DNA of 64,000 nucleotides from Clostridium merdae. Its GTDB lineage: Bacteria > Bacillota > Clostridia > Oscillospirales > Acutalibacteraceae. This document shows positions 1 to 8,571 of the stretch, piece after piece; the first letter of the stretch is position 1; the number at the start of each line of letters is the position of its first letter. The DNA lies in contig NZ_FXLN01000004.1 in NCBI RefSeq assembly GCF_900176635.1, positions 1,074,231-1,138,230 of the forward strand, given 5' to 3'. The notes beneath the pieces are model-generated. The model saw only the letters and a list, made by a program, of their open reading frames with translations. It had not been told where the DNA came from and searched no databases. Both the position numbers and the translations under genes were made by a program.

Positions 1-17
1 TGGATTTTTAAAGTGCC

Positions 18-731
18 ATGGTAAAAAATATTTTATTGAACCAAAACCATTTAGAGTTTGGTATCAGACAACCTATAAACTGGCAGCCAGAAAAATCTCC
101 GCATATAATCATATGCGGAGCCACGGGAAGTGGAAAATCGTATTTTTCCAAGCTACTCCTTGGAAAATTGGCACTATTCGAAGAAAAATCCCAACTTTTT
201 GTTTTTGATTTCAAAAGCGACAAAGACTTTGAATTTCTAAAAGGTTGTCAACGATTCTACCGATTTATGGATTGTCAAGATGGATTACAGCAATTCTATG
301 AACACCTTCGGAAACGCCAAAATGGTGAAGATAATAGCAGCAATATGCTGGTTTTATTTTTCGATGAATGGGCGAGCTACTGCAACAGTCTTGATAAAAA
401 AGCGGTAGAAGAAGAAAAGAAAAAGCTATCCACATTACTTATGCTTGGTCGTTCCTTCCGTATACATGTAATTGTAAGCCAGCAACGAGCTGATGCTCAA
501 TATTTTGGAACAGCAAGGGACAATTTCAATCTTGTAATTGGACTGGGCAATTTAAGCGAAGAGAGTAAAAATATGCTTTTTCATGACTTCAAAAATCAAA
601 TGCAATCAGACCGAGAGCGAGGAACTGGTTATATGCTCACTAACGGCACAAATCTAACTCCTGTTATCGTGCCTACTGTTAACAACATGGACAAGCTACA
701 CCGCACCATAAGACAAGGTGTAATGCGCTAA
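18..731 (+). CDS. FtsK/HerA-like DNA-translocating ATPase (coupling-protein-like)
   Basis: A 237-residue P-loop ATPase. Seen: Walker A GATGSGKS at residues 34-41, an FDFKSD segment at 63-68 in the place where FtsK/HerA proteins have an FDxK-type strand, Walker B LVLFFDEW at 111-118 and a VIVSQQ sensor-like strand near 152. It lacks transmembrane segments and the gamma DNA-binding domain of chromosomal FtsK, so it is a minimal motor. Small proteins of this kind act as coupling proteins (TcpA of Tn916-type elements) or packaging motors, pumping DNA to a transfer or replication complex. It ends about 10 nt before the origin region and lies upstream of a Rep gene, which suggests a joint function on that origin. 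No ribosome site is visible in the 17 nt present upstream, and the true start could be outside the window. Confidence 0.75.
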   Translation: MVKNILLNQNHLEFGIRQPINWQPEKSPHIIICGATGSGKSYFSKLLLGKLALFEEKSQLFVFDFKSDKDFEFLKGCQRFYRFMDCQDGLQQFYEHLRKRQNGEDNSSNMLVLFFDEWASYCNSLDKKAVEEEKKKLSTLLMLGRSFRIHVIVSQQRADAQYFGTARDNFNLVIGLGNLSEESKNMLFHDFKNQMQSDRERGTGYMLTNGTNLTPVIVPTVNNMDKLHRTIRQGVMR

Positions 732-740
732 ATAGTCCCC

Positions 741-880
741 GTGTAGCGATTGGTTGTCGTGCGAAGCAAAAGACATCCAATCGGCTGCGCCGGGGCGCGC
801 TACGCCGCAGCGTAGCGACACTTTGTTGGCTAGCTAGTATTACCTAGCCAACTTCTGTCGCAAATACAGTCGCAACCGCA
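741..880 (+). other. CRESS-type rolling-circle replication origin
   Basis: A GC-rich patch in AT-rich DNA between the ATPase and rep genes holds three stem-loops. The first pairs CGATTGG/CCAATCG and TGTC/GACA (747-783). The second pairs CGCTACG with CGTAGCG (798-817). The third (825-852) is a perfect 9-bp stem with a loop containing TAGTATTAC. Two GTCGCAA repeats 12 bp apart (857-863 and 869-875) and a further CGCA follow, and TGCGAC/GTCGCA occur again inside the start of rep. Hairpin-displayed nonanucleotide plus iterons beside rep is the layout of geminivirus/circovirus origins. Function is inferred from this layout and the adjacent Rep. Confidence 0.8.
825..852 (+). repeat. Origin stem-loop with nonanucleotide TAGTATTAC
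   Basis: Arms GTTGGCTAG (825-833) and CTAGCCAAC (844-852) are perfectly complementary. The 10-nt loop is C followed by TAGTATTAC (835-843). In circoviruses and geminiviruses Rep nicks this nonanucleotide between the seventh and eighth bases, here predicted between 841 and 842. Confidence 0.85.
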
Positions 881-900
881 ATACAACTAAGTTTAACGCT

Positions 901-1935
901 ATGCGACATAAAAAGTCGCATAATCGCAAAACCCAAAAGAGGGTGATTGTTATTTCTAAAGACACTCAGTCACGCAAGTGGCAAATTACAATTAACAATC
1001 CTCTTGAAAAGGACATTTCTCATGACAGAGTAAAAGAAGAGCTCCAAAGAATCAAATCTATTATTTACTACTGCATCAGCGACGAAATCGGTGGTAAGGA
1101 GAAAACGCATCATACTCATTTGTATTTTGTATGTTCCTCTGCTGTTCGCTTTTCCACAGTCAAAAACAGATTCTCGAAAGCACATATTGAGATTGCAAAA
1201 GGTACTTCATCTCAAAATCGTGATTATGTTTTTAAAGAAGGCAAATGGGAAAGTGATAAAAAGGCAGGAACAAAACTTCCTGATACCCAAGAGGAATGGG
1301 GCGAACTCCCTGCTGAACGTCAAGGTGCAAGAAATGATTTAGCAGACCTTTATGATATGATTAAAAACGGCATGACAAACTATGAGATTATAGAAGAAAA
1401 CCCAGAGTATCTATTAGTTTTAGATAAGGTTGAAAAGACAAGACAAACAATCCGTGAAGAACAATTTAAAACTACATTCCGAATTCTAGAAGTAACTTAT
1501 ATCTGGGGGACTACTAATACTGGAAAAACCAGAAGCGTCATGGAGCAATATGGCTACGAGAATGTATTCAGATTGACTAATTATTTGCATGGTGGCTTTG
1601 ACAGCTACCATGGACAAGATGTTATTATATTTGAAGAATTCCGCTCCAGCTTAAAAATTCAAGATATGCTATGCTACCTTGACGGCTATCCAGTAGAGCT
1701 CCCCTGTCGCTATGTAAATAGAGTTGCTTGTTTTACAAAAGTGTATATTATTTCTAACATCAATCTAACTGAACAATATAGTAAAATCTATGATGAAAAC
1801 AAAGAAACTTGGGATGCCTTTATCAGACGTATACACAAAGTAAGAGTTTACACCAACATAAACGAATTTAAAGAATATGATACAAAGGATTACTTAAAAA
1901 AGAGTTGGATTTACACTAAACTTTCTGAGGAATGA
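901..1935 (+). CDS. rep: Rolling-circle replication initiator, HUH endonuclease + SF3 helicase (CRESS-DNA type)
   Basis: A 344-residue Rep that should nick the adjacent hairpin and unwind DNA during rolling-circle replication. Seen in order: HUH motif 1 WQITINN (residues 27-33), metal-binding HTH of HUH motif 2 (71-73) followed by LYF, motif 3 YVFK (109-112) whose Tyr is the expected nucleophile, helicase Walker A GTTNTGKT (203-210), Walker B VIIFEEF (about 241-247) and motif C VYIISN (281-286). This is the full domain set of eukaryotic CRESS-DNA virus Reps and of bacterial pCRESS plasmid Reps. It differs from the usual RepL/Rep_1 plasmid initiators, which lack an SF3 domain. The ATG at 901 has no obvious Shine-Dalgarno sequence. 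The stop overlaps the next possible start, so a short co-transcribed gene follows. Confidence 0.9.
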   Translation: MRHKKSHNRKTQKRVIVISKDTQSRKWQITINNPLEKDISHDRVKEELQRIKSIIYYCISDEIGGKEKTHHTHLYFVCSSAVRFSTVKNRFSKAHIEIAKGTSSQNRDYVFKEGKWESDKKAGTKLPDTQEEWGELPAERQGARNDLADLYDMIKNGMTNYEIIEENPEYLLVLDKVEKTRQTIREEQFKTTFRILEVTYIWGTTNTGKTRSVMEQYGYENVFRLTNYLHGGFDSYHGQDVIIFEEFRSSLKIQDMLCYLDGYPVELPCRYVNRVACFTKVYIISNINLTEQYSKIYDENKETWDAFIRRIHKVRVYTNINEFKEYDTKDYLKKSWIYTKLSEE

Positions 1936-1967
1936 AACCCTTTCGAGGATTAGAAAGGTATTACTTC

Positions 1968-2144
1968 ATGGCAAAGAAAGCAAAAATCACAAGCCGAATC
2001 CCTGAGCATGAAATTGAAGCTCTAGCTCGCTGCCTGCTCCCTGAAATTCTAGCTTTTTATGAAAGTGAAGAAGGGAAAGAAGAATTTAATCGATGGAAAC
2101 CGGAAAGAAATCAGATTATATGTAATAATACACTTAAACAATAG
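1968..2144 (+). CDS. Small hypothetical protein downstream of rep
   Basis: A 58-residue charged protein (MAKKAKITSRIPEHEIEALA...), not recognised. The ATG at 1968 is chosen over 1932 because AAAGGT lies about 8 nt upstream; the longer reading would start inside the rep stop. It is probably translated from the rep transcript. Its last codons form the left arm of the hairpin at 2133-2167, so the mRNA ends directly after it. It could be a copy-control or accessory protein, but there is no sequence evidence for that. Confidence 0.55.
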   Translation: MAKKAKITSRIPEHEIEALARCLLPEILAFYESEEGKEEFNRWKPERNQIICNNTLKQ

Positions 2145-2167
2145 AGCAAGAAAATCTATTGTTTAAG
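2133..2167 (+). terminator. Perfect 13-bp hairpin at the end of the rep operon
   Basis: CTTAAACAATAGA (2133-2145) pairs with TCTATTGTTTAAG (2155-2167), with a 9-nt loop and then TTTAC. It overlaps the stop of the small gene. Likely a rho-independent-type terminator, though the T-tract is short. Confidence 0.6.
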
Positions 2168-2180
2168 TTTACACAAAATT

Positions 2181-2226
2181 AATAGTAACTAGTAAGATTC
2201 AATCGCATTGCTTACTAGTTACTATT
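2181..2226. repeat. Perfect 16-bp inverted repeat between convergent genes
   Basis: AATAGTAACTAGTAAG (2181-2196) and CTTACTAGTTACTATT (2211-2226) are perfect complements around a 14-nt loop. It lies between the rep operon and the convergent restriction gene. It may terminate the restriction gene, or serve as a structured single-strand signal of the rolling-circle element. No strong T-tract is present on either side. Confidence 0.6.
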
Positions 2227-2239
2227 ATTATATCTCAAT

Positions 2240-3583
2240 CTATTTTATTTGTTTCTGTATATACTTTTTATTTAACCAAAAACACTGCTTTGTCATTGTC
2301 CTTCCATCTGGTAAAAGTGAAGTGTCATTTGCATTACGACTATGTGGACGAACATGGGCTACTTGATTCTCACTAGCCTTGGGTAAATTATTGTAGACTT
2401 TCTTTCCAACGGTATGAAATTCAACACCTTTATTTAGGATTTCCACTGTACGCTTCCAAACGACTTCAACCTCTTTTAAATCTTTTTCTGGCATATTCCA
2501 AAATAACAGATTATCAAATACTAATTCTTGATTACTATTATATTGAAATACAACAAACAAAAATTTTGTAGACTCGAACAAGAGTTTCAACTCACAAGTT
2601 TCCCATTTCTCAGTAATGATTTTTCTAAAATCAAAAACCGGAAATGACATGCTTTCTTTAACTATCCCCTTTGCTGTAACACAAATAGTCTTAGGCAAAA
2701 TATTTGCTTTTTTAAATTCCTCTGTAGAAGATAATCGACCAGTAAGACCTAACATGCGAGCCAATAAGAGAGCATTAACATTTTTAGCAGTAGTTGCAAG
2801 ATTGAACTCGAGAAGAAGGGCTTCTCTTGTTTTTCCAAAATATGGGCTAATTTTATTTATAATATATTGTTCAAATGACACTTCTTTAAGTACTGATGAA
2901 TCTTTAATAATGTGTTCATCAACTTTTCTTCCAAAAATATACGAATTCAAAATATATGTCATATATGATTGTTTTAATGAAAAAGCTCTTTGTTTAGCCA
3001 GAAGCTGCGAAAACGGTTGTTTTCGCACGGATGCAGCTGTGGCACCTTTTGTACAAGCCCCTAAATACAAGGTATCACTTTCTGATAATTCGTGTGCTCT
3101 TCCAGCTATTATTTTATCGACAATGGTTTTCCAATCCTGTTTAATAATTAATAAATCCTCTTCCGGAAAACTAAATAAAGTTACTTTATTTATAGTAAAG
3201 TCACCTTTCGGTACATCTTTTCTATACTCATAGGACATTAAAAGCATAGTGTTACATTTTTTCCAAAAGCTACTTGTATCAAATGTATGCTTATATTCTT
3301 CCATGTAATTTATAATATTACATACTAGGCGTTCTTTCGCCCGTATTTTTTTTGCAGACTTAATATAAGGAGTAACTTTCAGCTCAACCCCGGCCTCCAC
3401 AAAATCAGGTTCAGATTCGCTATTAATACTGTACCCAAACCACGATTCTTCCAATACACTACCAACTGCACCTTTTCCTGTTTCTAATCGATTGGTTATG
3501 TCTATTTGTTTTAGAGGGATACCAATTACTTCTCGCCCACGCATCAATACTTCTTCTTTTGTTTTGTATAGTCGATTTTCCAT
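2240..3583 (-). CDS. Sau3AI-like type II restriction endonuclease (GATC, MutH family)
   Basis: A 447-residue enzyme resembling Sau3AI/LlaKR2I, which cut at GATC. The N-terminal part (about residues 1-200) has the MutH/Sau3AI fold signature: KEEVLMRGREVIGI near the start, and an acidic/ELK catalytic core (PDFVEAGVELK, a D-x(n)-ExK pattern) about residues 60-75. The C-terminal half would correspond to the second, regulatory MutH-like domain of Sau3AI. The ATG at 3583 is chosen because GGAGG lies 7 nt upstream; a TTG two codons earlier is too close. It is transcribed away from the methyltransferase, from a shared 144-bp intergenic region. The GATC specificity is inferred from family resemblance to both enzymes. 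Confidence 0.85.
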   Translation of the reverse strand: MENRLYKTKEEVLMRGREVIGIPLKQIDITNRLETGKGAVGSVLEESWFGYSINSESEPDFVEAGVELKVTPYIKSAKKIRAKERLVCNIINYMEEYKHTFDTSSFWKKCNTMLLMSYEYRKDVPKGDFTINKVTLFSFPEEDLLIIKQDWKTIVDKIIAGRAHELSESDTLYLGACTKGATAASVRKQPFSQLLAKQRAFSLKQSYMTYILNSYIFGRKVDEHIIKDSSVLKEVSFEQYIINKISPYFGKTREALLLEFNLATTAKNVNALLLARMLGLTGRLSSTEEFKKANILPKTICVTAKGIVKESMSFPVFDFRKIITEKWETCELKLLFESTKFLFVVFQYNSNQELVFDNLLFWNMPEKDLKEVEVVWKRTVEILNKGVEFHTVGKKVYNNLPKASENQVAHVRPHSRNANDTSLLPDGRTMTKQCFWLNKKYIQKQIK

Positions 3584-3654
3584 AATCAAACCTCCATTTT
3601 ACTGTTGATCTTTATGGTGAAATATGATACAATATATTTTGTTGTTTTAAAGTG

Positions 3655-3683
3655 TTGATAATAATTATATCACATGATATATT
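3655..3683 (+). promoter_or_regulatory. Sigma-A-type promoter for the methyltransferase
   Basis: TTGATA (3655-3660), a 17-bp spacer and TATATT (3678-3683) sit about 45 nt before the methyltransferase ATG, in the divergent intergenic region. Confidence 0.6.
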
Positions 3684-3727
3684 GAACGGCAATTAATCAC
3701 ATAGTCTCAAGGACAGGAGTAATTTTT

Positions 3728-4924
3728 ATGCAAAAAACAGTCTGTGAGCTGTTTGCTGGTGTAGGCGGTTTTCGGCTTGGACTTGAAAAATCCTCCCCAG
3801 AGTGGAATACAGTATGGTTTTCACAATGGGAGCCGAATAGAACAAAACAATGGGCACACGATTGCTACGTCGCTCATTGGGGAGATATTAACAAGTATAC
3901 AGGGGTAGACATTTCTCTTGTTCCCAAAAACTCTATACCTAACCACAATCTATTAGTGGGTGGATTTCCATGTCAGGACTACTCTGTAGCCAGACCTTTA
4001 CCCGGTAGTAGTGGCTTAGAAGGAAAGAAAGGTGTTCTGTGGTGGCAGATTCGAGATATATTAGTAGCAAAAGAAAGTCCATTCGTACTCTTAGAAAATG
4101 TGGATCGGCTACTAAAATCCCCGGCTTCCCAGCGTGGTCGTGATTTTGGTGTTATGTTAGCTTGTCTGGCGGTTTTGGGATATTCTGTTGAGTGGAGAGT
4201 TATAAATGCCGCCGAATATGGAGCAGGTCAACGTAGACGTCGTACATTCATCTTTGCTTATAAAAATGATACCTGCTACGGACGGCAACTAATAGATAGC
4301 CCTCAGCAAATCATCGCTGAAACTGGTTTTTTCGCAACCACATTTCCAGTGCAATGCAAGGAAATATTTAAGCAAATAACATTGGACTATCAAGACATAC
4401 CCGGGCTGTCTTCTGTATTTGAGTTCGACTTTAAAAATGCTGGTTATATGAAGGACGGTGTTGTATCTACTACCCGGGTTACCCCCATCCAAGAGGAAGC
4501 CATTCCTTTGCGAGCATTGCTTGAACAGGACGTTACCGAAAAATATTACCTTGGCAACAAGCTTGAAAAGTGGAAGTTTCTTAAAGGGCCAAAAAAAATC
4601 AACCGCACAAGTAAGGATGGGCACGAGTATATTTTCTCTGAGGGTGGAATAGCATTTCCTGATTCGATTGACTTGCCGGCACGCACAATGTTGACCTCTG
4701 AATCCTCAGTTAATAGAAGCACCCATATTATTCAAGATCCACAAACGAAAAAATTGCGTTTTATTACCCCGATAGAGGCAGAGCGAATTCAAGGATTTGA
4801 TGATAACTGGACGAATACTGGTATGCCAGAAAAGTTTAGATATTTTGTAATGGGTAACGCTTTGGTTGTACCTATGGTTACCAGAATGGCGCGGAAACTT
4901 GAAGAAATCATTGATAATGAATAG
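3728..4924 (+). CDS. DNA (cytosine-5) methyltransferase, M.Sau3AI-like
   Basis: A 398-residue C5 methyltransferase that should protect GATC sites against the divergent endonuclease. Motifs in order: I ELFAGVGGFRLGL (about residues 7-19), IV with catalytic GGFPCQDYS (about 78-86), VI ENVDR (about 121), VIII QRRRRTF (about 169), and X near the C-terminus with MGNALVVP. The length is typical for this family. The start has AGGAG 7 nt upstream, and a strong terminator follows the stop. The restriction and modification genes are divergent, an arrangement that lets the methylase be expressed first on entry to a new host. Confidence 0.92.
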   Translation: MQKTVCELFAGVGGFRLGLEKSSPEWNTVWFSQWEPNRTKQWAHDCYVAHWGDINKYTGVDISLVPKNSIPNHNLLVGGFPCQDYSVARPLPGSSGLEGKKGVLWWQIRDILVAKESPFVLLENVDRLLKSPASQRGRDFGVMLACLAVLGYSVEWRVINAAEYGAGQRRRRTFIFAYKNDTCYGRQLIDSPQQIIAETGFFATTFPVQCKEIFKQITLDYQDIPGLSSVFEFDFKNAGYMKDGVVSTTRVTPIQEEAIPLRALLEQDVTEKYYLGNKLEKWKFLKGPKKINRTSKDGHEYIFSEGGIAFPDSIDLPARTMLTSESSVNRSTHIIQDPQTKKLRFITPIEAERIQGFDDNWTNTGMPEKFRYFVMGNALVVPMVTRMARKLEEIIDNE

Positions 4925-4927
4925 TTT

Positions 4928-4960
4928 AAACAGCAGGATGATATATTCTGCTGTTTTTTT
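4928..4960 (+). terminator. Rho-independent terminator after the methyltransferase
   Basis: AAACAGCAG (4928-4936) pairs with CTGCTGTTT (4948-4956), with an uninterrupted run of seven T beginning inside the right arm. Confidence 0.85.
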
Positions 4961-5056
4961 ATTTCTAAATAGCTTTTGCTAAGTGCTTGGTATATACTGT
5001 ATTTAATGGGAAATGTTTGTCGTAAACAGCCGATTTTTTTGTGAGAATAGAGGAGT

Positions 5057-6054
5057 GTGAATTTAGATTATATGGAAATTATATCCAGTTATATAAATCT
5101 TATTAGAAAAGAAATTGAGGGTTTAAAGCTTAATCATTCACAATATTTTGATGCGGGAATATTGGTTGCTTTTCGAGGTGAACCAAGCGATTACGGTCAA
5201 AAAAAATTAATGCCATCTCTTTTTAGAAATTTAGAATATTTAAAAAAGGAACATCATCTATTTGAATTGCTCTGTGACTTCAATTTTGTATCAAACAATT
5301 CTAGCAACATTGAAAAAGCTATAGAAGCTCAACATTATACGGCAATTAGTAGGATGTTGGATATTTCTTTTAATTCTTTGGTTGCATTATATTTCGCTTG
5401 CGAAAATAAGGCTAATGAAAATAATAATGGTTATATTTTTATTTTCGCCTTTCCCGAGCATTATTCACCTCATTCAAAATATATTGAAGATTTCTACACC
5501 TACATGTTAGATGGAAGACACATTCCATATTCAAAGAACTTTAAAGTTTTTTCCCATAGTTACTCAAATGATAGGATTAAAGCCCAAAAGGGAGGTTTTA
5601 TTTTTTTCCAGGCACGGATTATTATCCAATAAATGAGTGCTATTATCGTAAAATATGTATAAAACAACAAGATAAGCAACAACTATTGGATGACTTAGAT
5701 ATGCTATTTTCAATTAATGATGCAAGTATTTTTCCGGAAAAGGATAAAATCGCGAAAGTTGCAAAGGAGAAGTTTGGTAATCATCAATATTTAAGTAAAG
5801 CGGTTTCTGTTGAAGATGAAATAGAAACCTATTTTAATCGAATTAGCTATGAACTGAAACTTATAAATTCCGTCAAAAAGAATGGTTATAAAAAAGAAAC
5901 ACTTCGTTTATTACGTAAAGAGCAAGCAGATATAACTAATTACTTCAAATCATTGGTGGAGACGCCTCTATTTAAGGATGTTGATGAAGCTATGTTAGTT
6001 AAAAAGATTGAAGATTATTTTAAGATACTAAGTATTAATTATAGGGAGGCTTAA
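5057..6054 (+). pseudogene. FRG-domain protein, split by a -1 frameshift at a T7 run
   Basis: The first frame (5057-5632) starts with a typical FRG-domain opening (AFRGE about residues 34-38, HYTAISRMLD near 95) and ends at a stop 24 nt after TTTATTTTTTTCC. Moving back one base at that T-run gives an open frame to 6054, beginning PGTDYYPINECYYRK and joining naturally to the FRG core (QKGGFIFF-PGT). The continuous product would be about 332 residues. The run reads T TTT TTC in the zero frame, so programmed -1 slippage is possible; a lost T in a T8 run is the simpler reading. FRG proteins of unknown enzymatic role occur in defence loci. The start is uncertain: the GTG at 5057 is too near AGGAG and the ATG at 5072 too far. 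Confidence 0.7.
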
Positions 6055-6055
6055 A

Positions 6056-8273
6056 ATGCAAATAAAAAAATGGTTAGATATTTTAATTACTAGAAAAAAT
6101 TTAGAGCCTAACTTTAGCCCAATTGCGCTAGATGGTTATGACAATTTGTACTTACCTCGAAAGCATTAATGCAGACACCTTTAATGATGAGGTTCTGTTG
6201 ATATATGATTGCACACAAAAAGATTCATGTTTTGACTATAACACTGTTAACAAGGCAATTAACTCGCAAAAGGTGGATGTTCAGCCAGTTATGATATTTA
6301 ATAATTGGGATAATGAGCGTTTACTATATTGGACACAATATGAAAAACTTAAAAAAGGTATAGACAAGAAAGAATTTTCTGAATGGTACGAAAAAAAACT
6401 ATCTATTTATATTGATTGTTCTGAGCCGGTTGAATTAGAAGTTACAGATGATGGCATAAATTATCTTGAATACAGTAATAATTTAGATACAGGATTAAAT
6501 GGGCATATTTATAATATATCCTTTTTTGAAATTAAAAAAGTTTTTAATGTAACAGGTACGTACTTGTTTGAAAACAATGTACGCTATGGAAAAAAACATC
6601 CAACAGGTGATTTATTAAAAACTAAATTTCGAGAGTACATTAGCATTGCTATATATAAAGCATTAAAAGAGAGAAAAGTTTTAAATGAGGAAACTGAAGA
6701 ACAAATTATCGAAATACTAGGCGTAAATCCAGTAGAATCAAAAGAAACGCCTTCATTACCTGAAAACTTTTGGTTTTATCATAATGGAGTAACAATTTTT
6801 AGTTATAAATCAAAACATCTCAAAACTTTTGCAAATAGAGTAAGATTACTACCAAATAATGTGAGTGTAATAAATGGTGCACAGACACTTACTAATTTCT
6901 TTGCCGAGGTTGAATCCATAAAAAGGAATGCGCTAAAAAATATAAATAATATTTTACCAACAGTCGACTCTAACGAATTGCTCAACAAAATCATTAAGGC
7001 TATTTTCGTGAAAACAATAATAATAGTTGGTGATGCTAATTATGTGCGTTCAATAACTTACGGTCTAAACACACAAATTCCTGTTCTACAAGAAGATTTA
7101 TTAGCTAATTCACCAACTGTTGAGAATATTAATAAAATTATAAATAAGAGTCATATTAAAATTATAAAAGAGGGTGAAGTTTGGAGTGGCGAAAGTGGGA
7201 TGAGCGTTTTAGATTTTACAAAGCATTGGCTAACTATTCAGAACCAACCTGGCAAAAGCAAAAATTACAGTAAGAAAAATTTAGAGGAAATTTTAGATTT
7301 GATTGAAAAATCACTTAAGAAAAACTCAGAAGAATTTGTCCAAAAACTTAAAATGCTTTTAGATGTCTATCAATGGTGGGAAGACTCTAAGCGCATACGG
7401 AATGACTCTATCAAAGATAAATATCAAAAAGCAATCTATCAATATGGGAAAAATTATTTTGGTACTTATGCTCTTAACTTTCTAGTTGATGCTCAAGAGA
7501 TTGACGATACGAAACTGATGATGGTCTATGAAGAATTTGAGAAAGATTTACTTGCCACTGGATATGATTTAAGCCTTGGTGAGTTTAAGAAAGATGATTT
7601 ATCTACTACTATGCTAGCAAATCGAATCTCTCGTCTGAACGCAAATTCAAGCGATTATAGCACAATATCAGAAGAAATAATCACAGACTCTTTACTCACT
7701 GATTTGGTAAAACAACTTGATGTTAGCACAAGCTCCTATGCATTTTCAAAAAAGATAAATCAATTTTTATTATCACATGATATAAATATCCCATATTTCC
7801 GAGTAATTAGCCGCTTTAATCAAAAATGCAAAGAAGCATTCCCTTTCCCTAGCAGCACATTTAATGAACTTGTTTCAGTGGAAAACTCTGAATATTTAGA
7901 GTTTGAGCACTCTGCTTTCGCTAAGGAAATCAAACGCACATATCCTGTATTTATAATAGATAAAGATGAAGATAATAGAGTAATCAAAGCTCGTTTTATT
8001 GAAAACTTTACATTTGCTGACTACGAGGAAAAGGTAAAGAAAACCTATGATTTAACAGTGGCTGCATTTAAAGAAGGAGATGAGTCCAAATTCCCTCGTT
8101 CTAGTAGCAATATCGGCTTCCATATTCGCCCCAAAGCACTGAATGGAGAGGATACATTTCAATTTACTAATGGTGATTTTATTACCAAACGAACATTTTG
8201 GGCAAATAAGGACACTGTAGAAAATATACTTGCCGCATTCCTTAAATTTACCGAAAATACAGTAACGGAATAG
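6056..8273 (+). pseudogene. AIPR (abortive phage infection) family protein, frameshifted near the N-terminus
   Basis: A good start (ATG 6056, GGGAGG 8 nt upstream, 1 nt after the FRG stop) opens a 37-codon frame that ends at 6169. The rest of the protein runs in the +1 frame from about 6132 to 8273 (713 codons). Skipping one base near 6155 joins LDGYDNLYL to ESINADTFN and gives about 739 residues. AIPR features seen in the long frame: FWFYHNGVTIF (about residue 217) and VINGAQTL (about 247), the conserved blocks of the PF10592 family. AIPR proteins give abortive resistance to phage in lactococci and others. It overlaps or abuts the FRG gene, so the two were one operon. The indel probably inactivates it unless translation starts at 6132, where no ribosome site is visible. 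Confidence 0.72.
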
Positions 8274-8470
8274 GATATTAACTAAATTTCTATGGCTTTT
8301 CTAATCTTGTTGTATACACTAATCTCCAGCTACCTATGATAACTCTATTTTTATCCCTTACCTGTAAAGGAACTCTTCTAAAAGCAAGCAAAAGTAAACG
8401 GTATTCAGACGTAACAAAACTAATAGAAAACTGCAACAAAAAATAAGATTTATTTGTCCGAAAAACAACA
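8274..8470. other. Intergenic DNA without recognisable gene
   Basis: This AT-rich spacer between the AIPR gene and the element edge shows no start/RBS-supported frame and no clear repeat. Short stop-free stretches on the minus strand lack a start codon. Confidence 0.5.
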
Positions 8471-8506
8471 AACGAGAGATAACCTAACGGCTATCCCTCG
8501 TTTTAT
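8471..8506 (+). terminator. Terminator after the defence operon
   Basis: AACGAGAGATA (8471-8481) pairs with TATCCCTCGTT (8492-8502) with one mismatch, followed by TTATTTTA. Confidence 0.65.
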
Positions 8507-8528
8507 TTTAGCTTAATAAAAGCACAAA

Positions 8529-8562
8529 CCCGAACGCTTCACCTACTAAGTGAATGTTCGGG
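8529..8562 (-). terminator. Original terminator downstream of the tRNA-Leu 3' end
   Basis: On the minus strand CCCGAAC-ATTCAC pairs with GTGAAG-CGTTCGGG, followed by a T-rich stretch. It sits 10 bp from the left att repeat, exactly where a terminator for tRNA-Leu would be before prophage insertion. Confidence 0.6.
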
Positions 8563-8571
8563 TAATGTGTG

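Noticed and set aside
18..1935. Inovirus-type filamentous phage origin of the left block
   Set aside because: No coat, adsorption or secretin-type genes are seen in the window, and the Rep has an SF3 helicase, which inovirus initiators lack. The left edge is not visible, so this cannot be fully excluded.
2616..3233. 205-codon plus-strand frame inside the restriction gene
   Set aside because: It is the reverse of a gene with clear Sau3AI-like motifs, and lacks a ribosome site.
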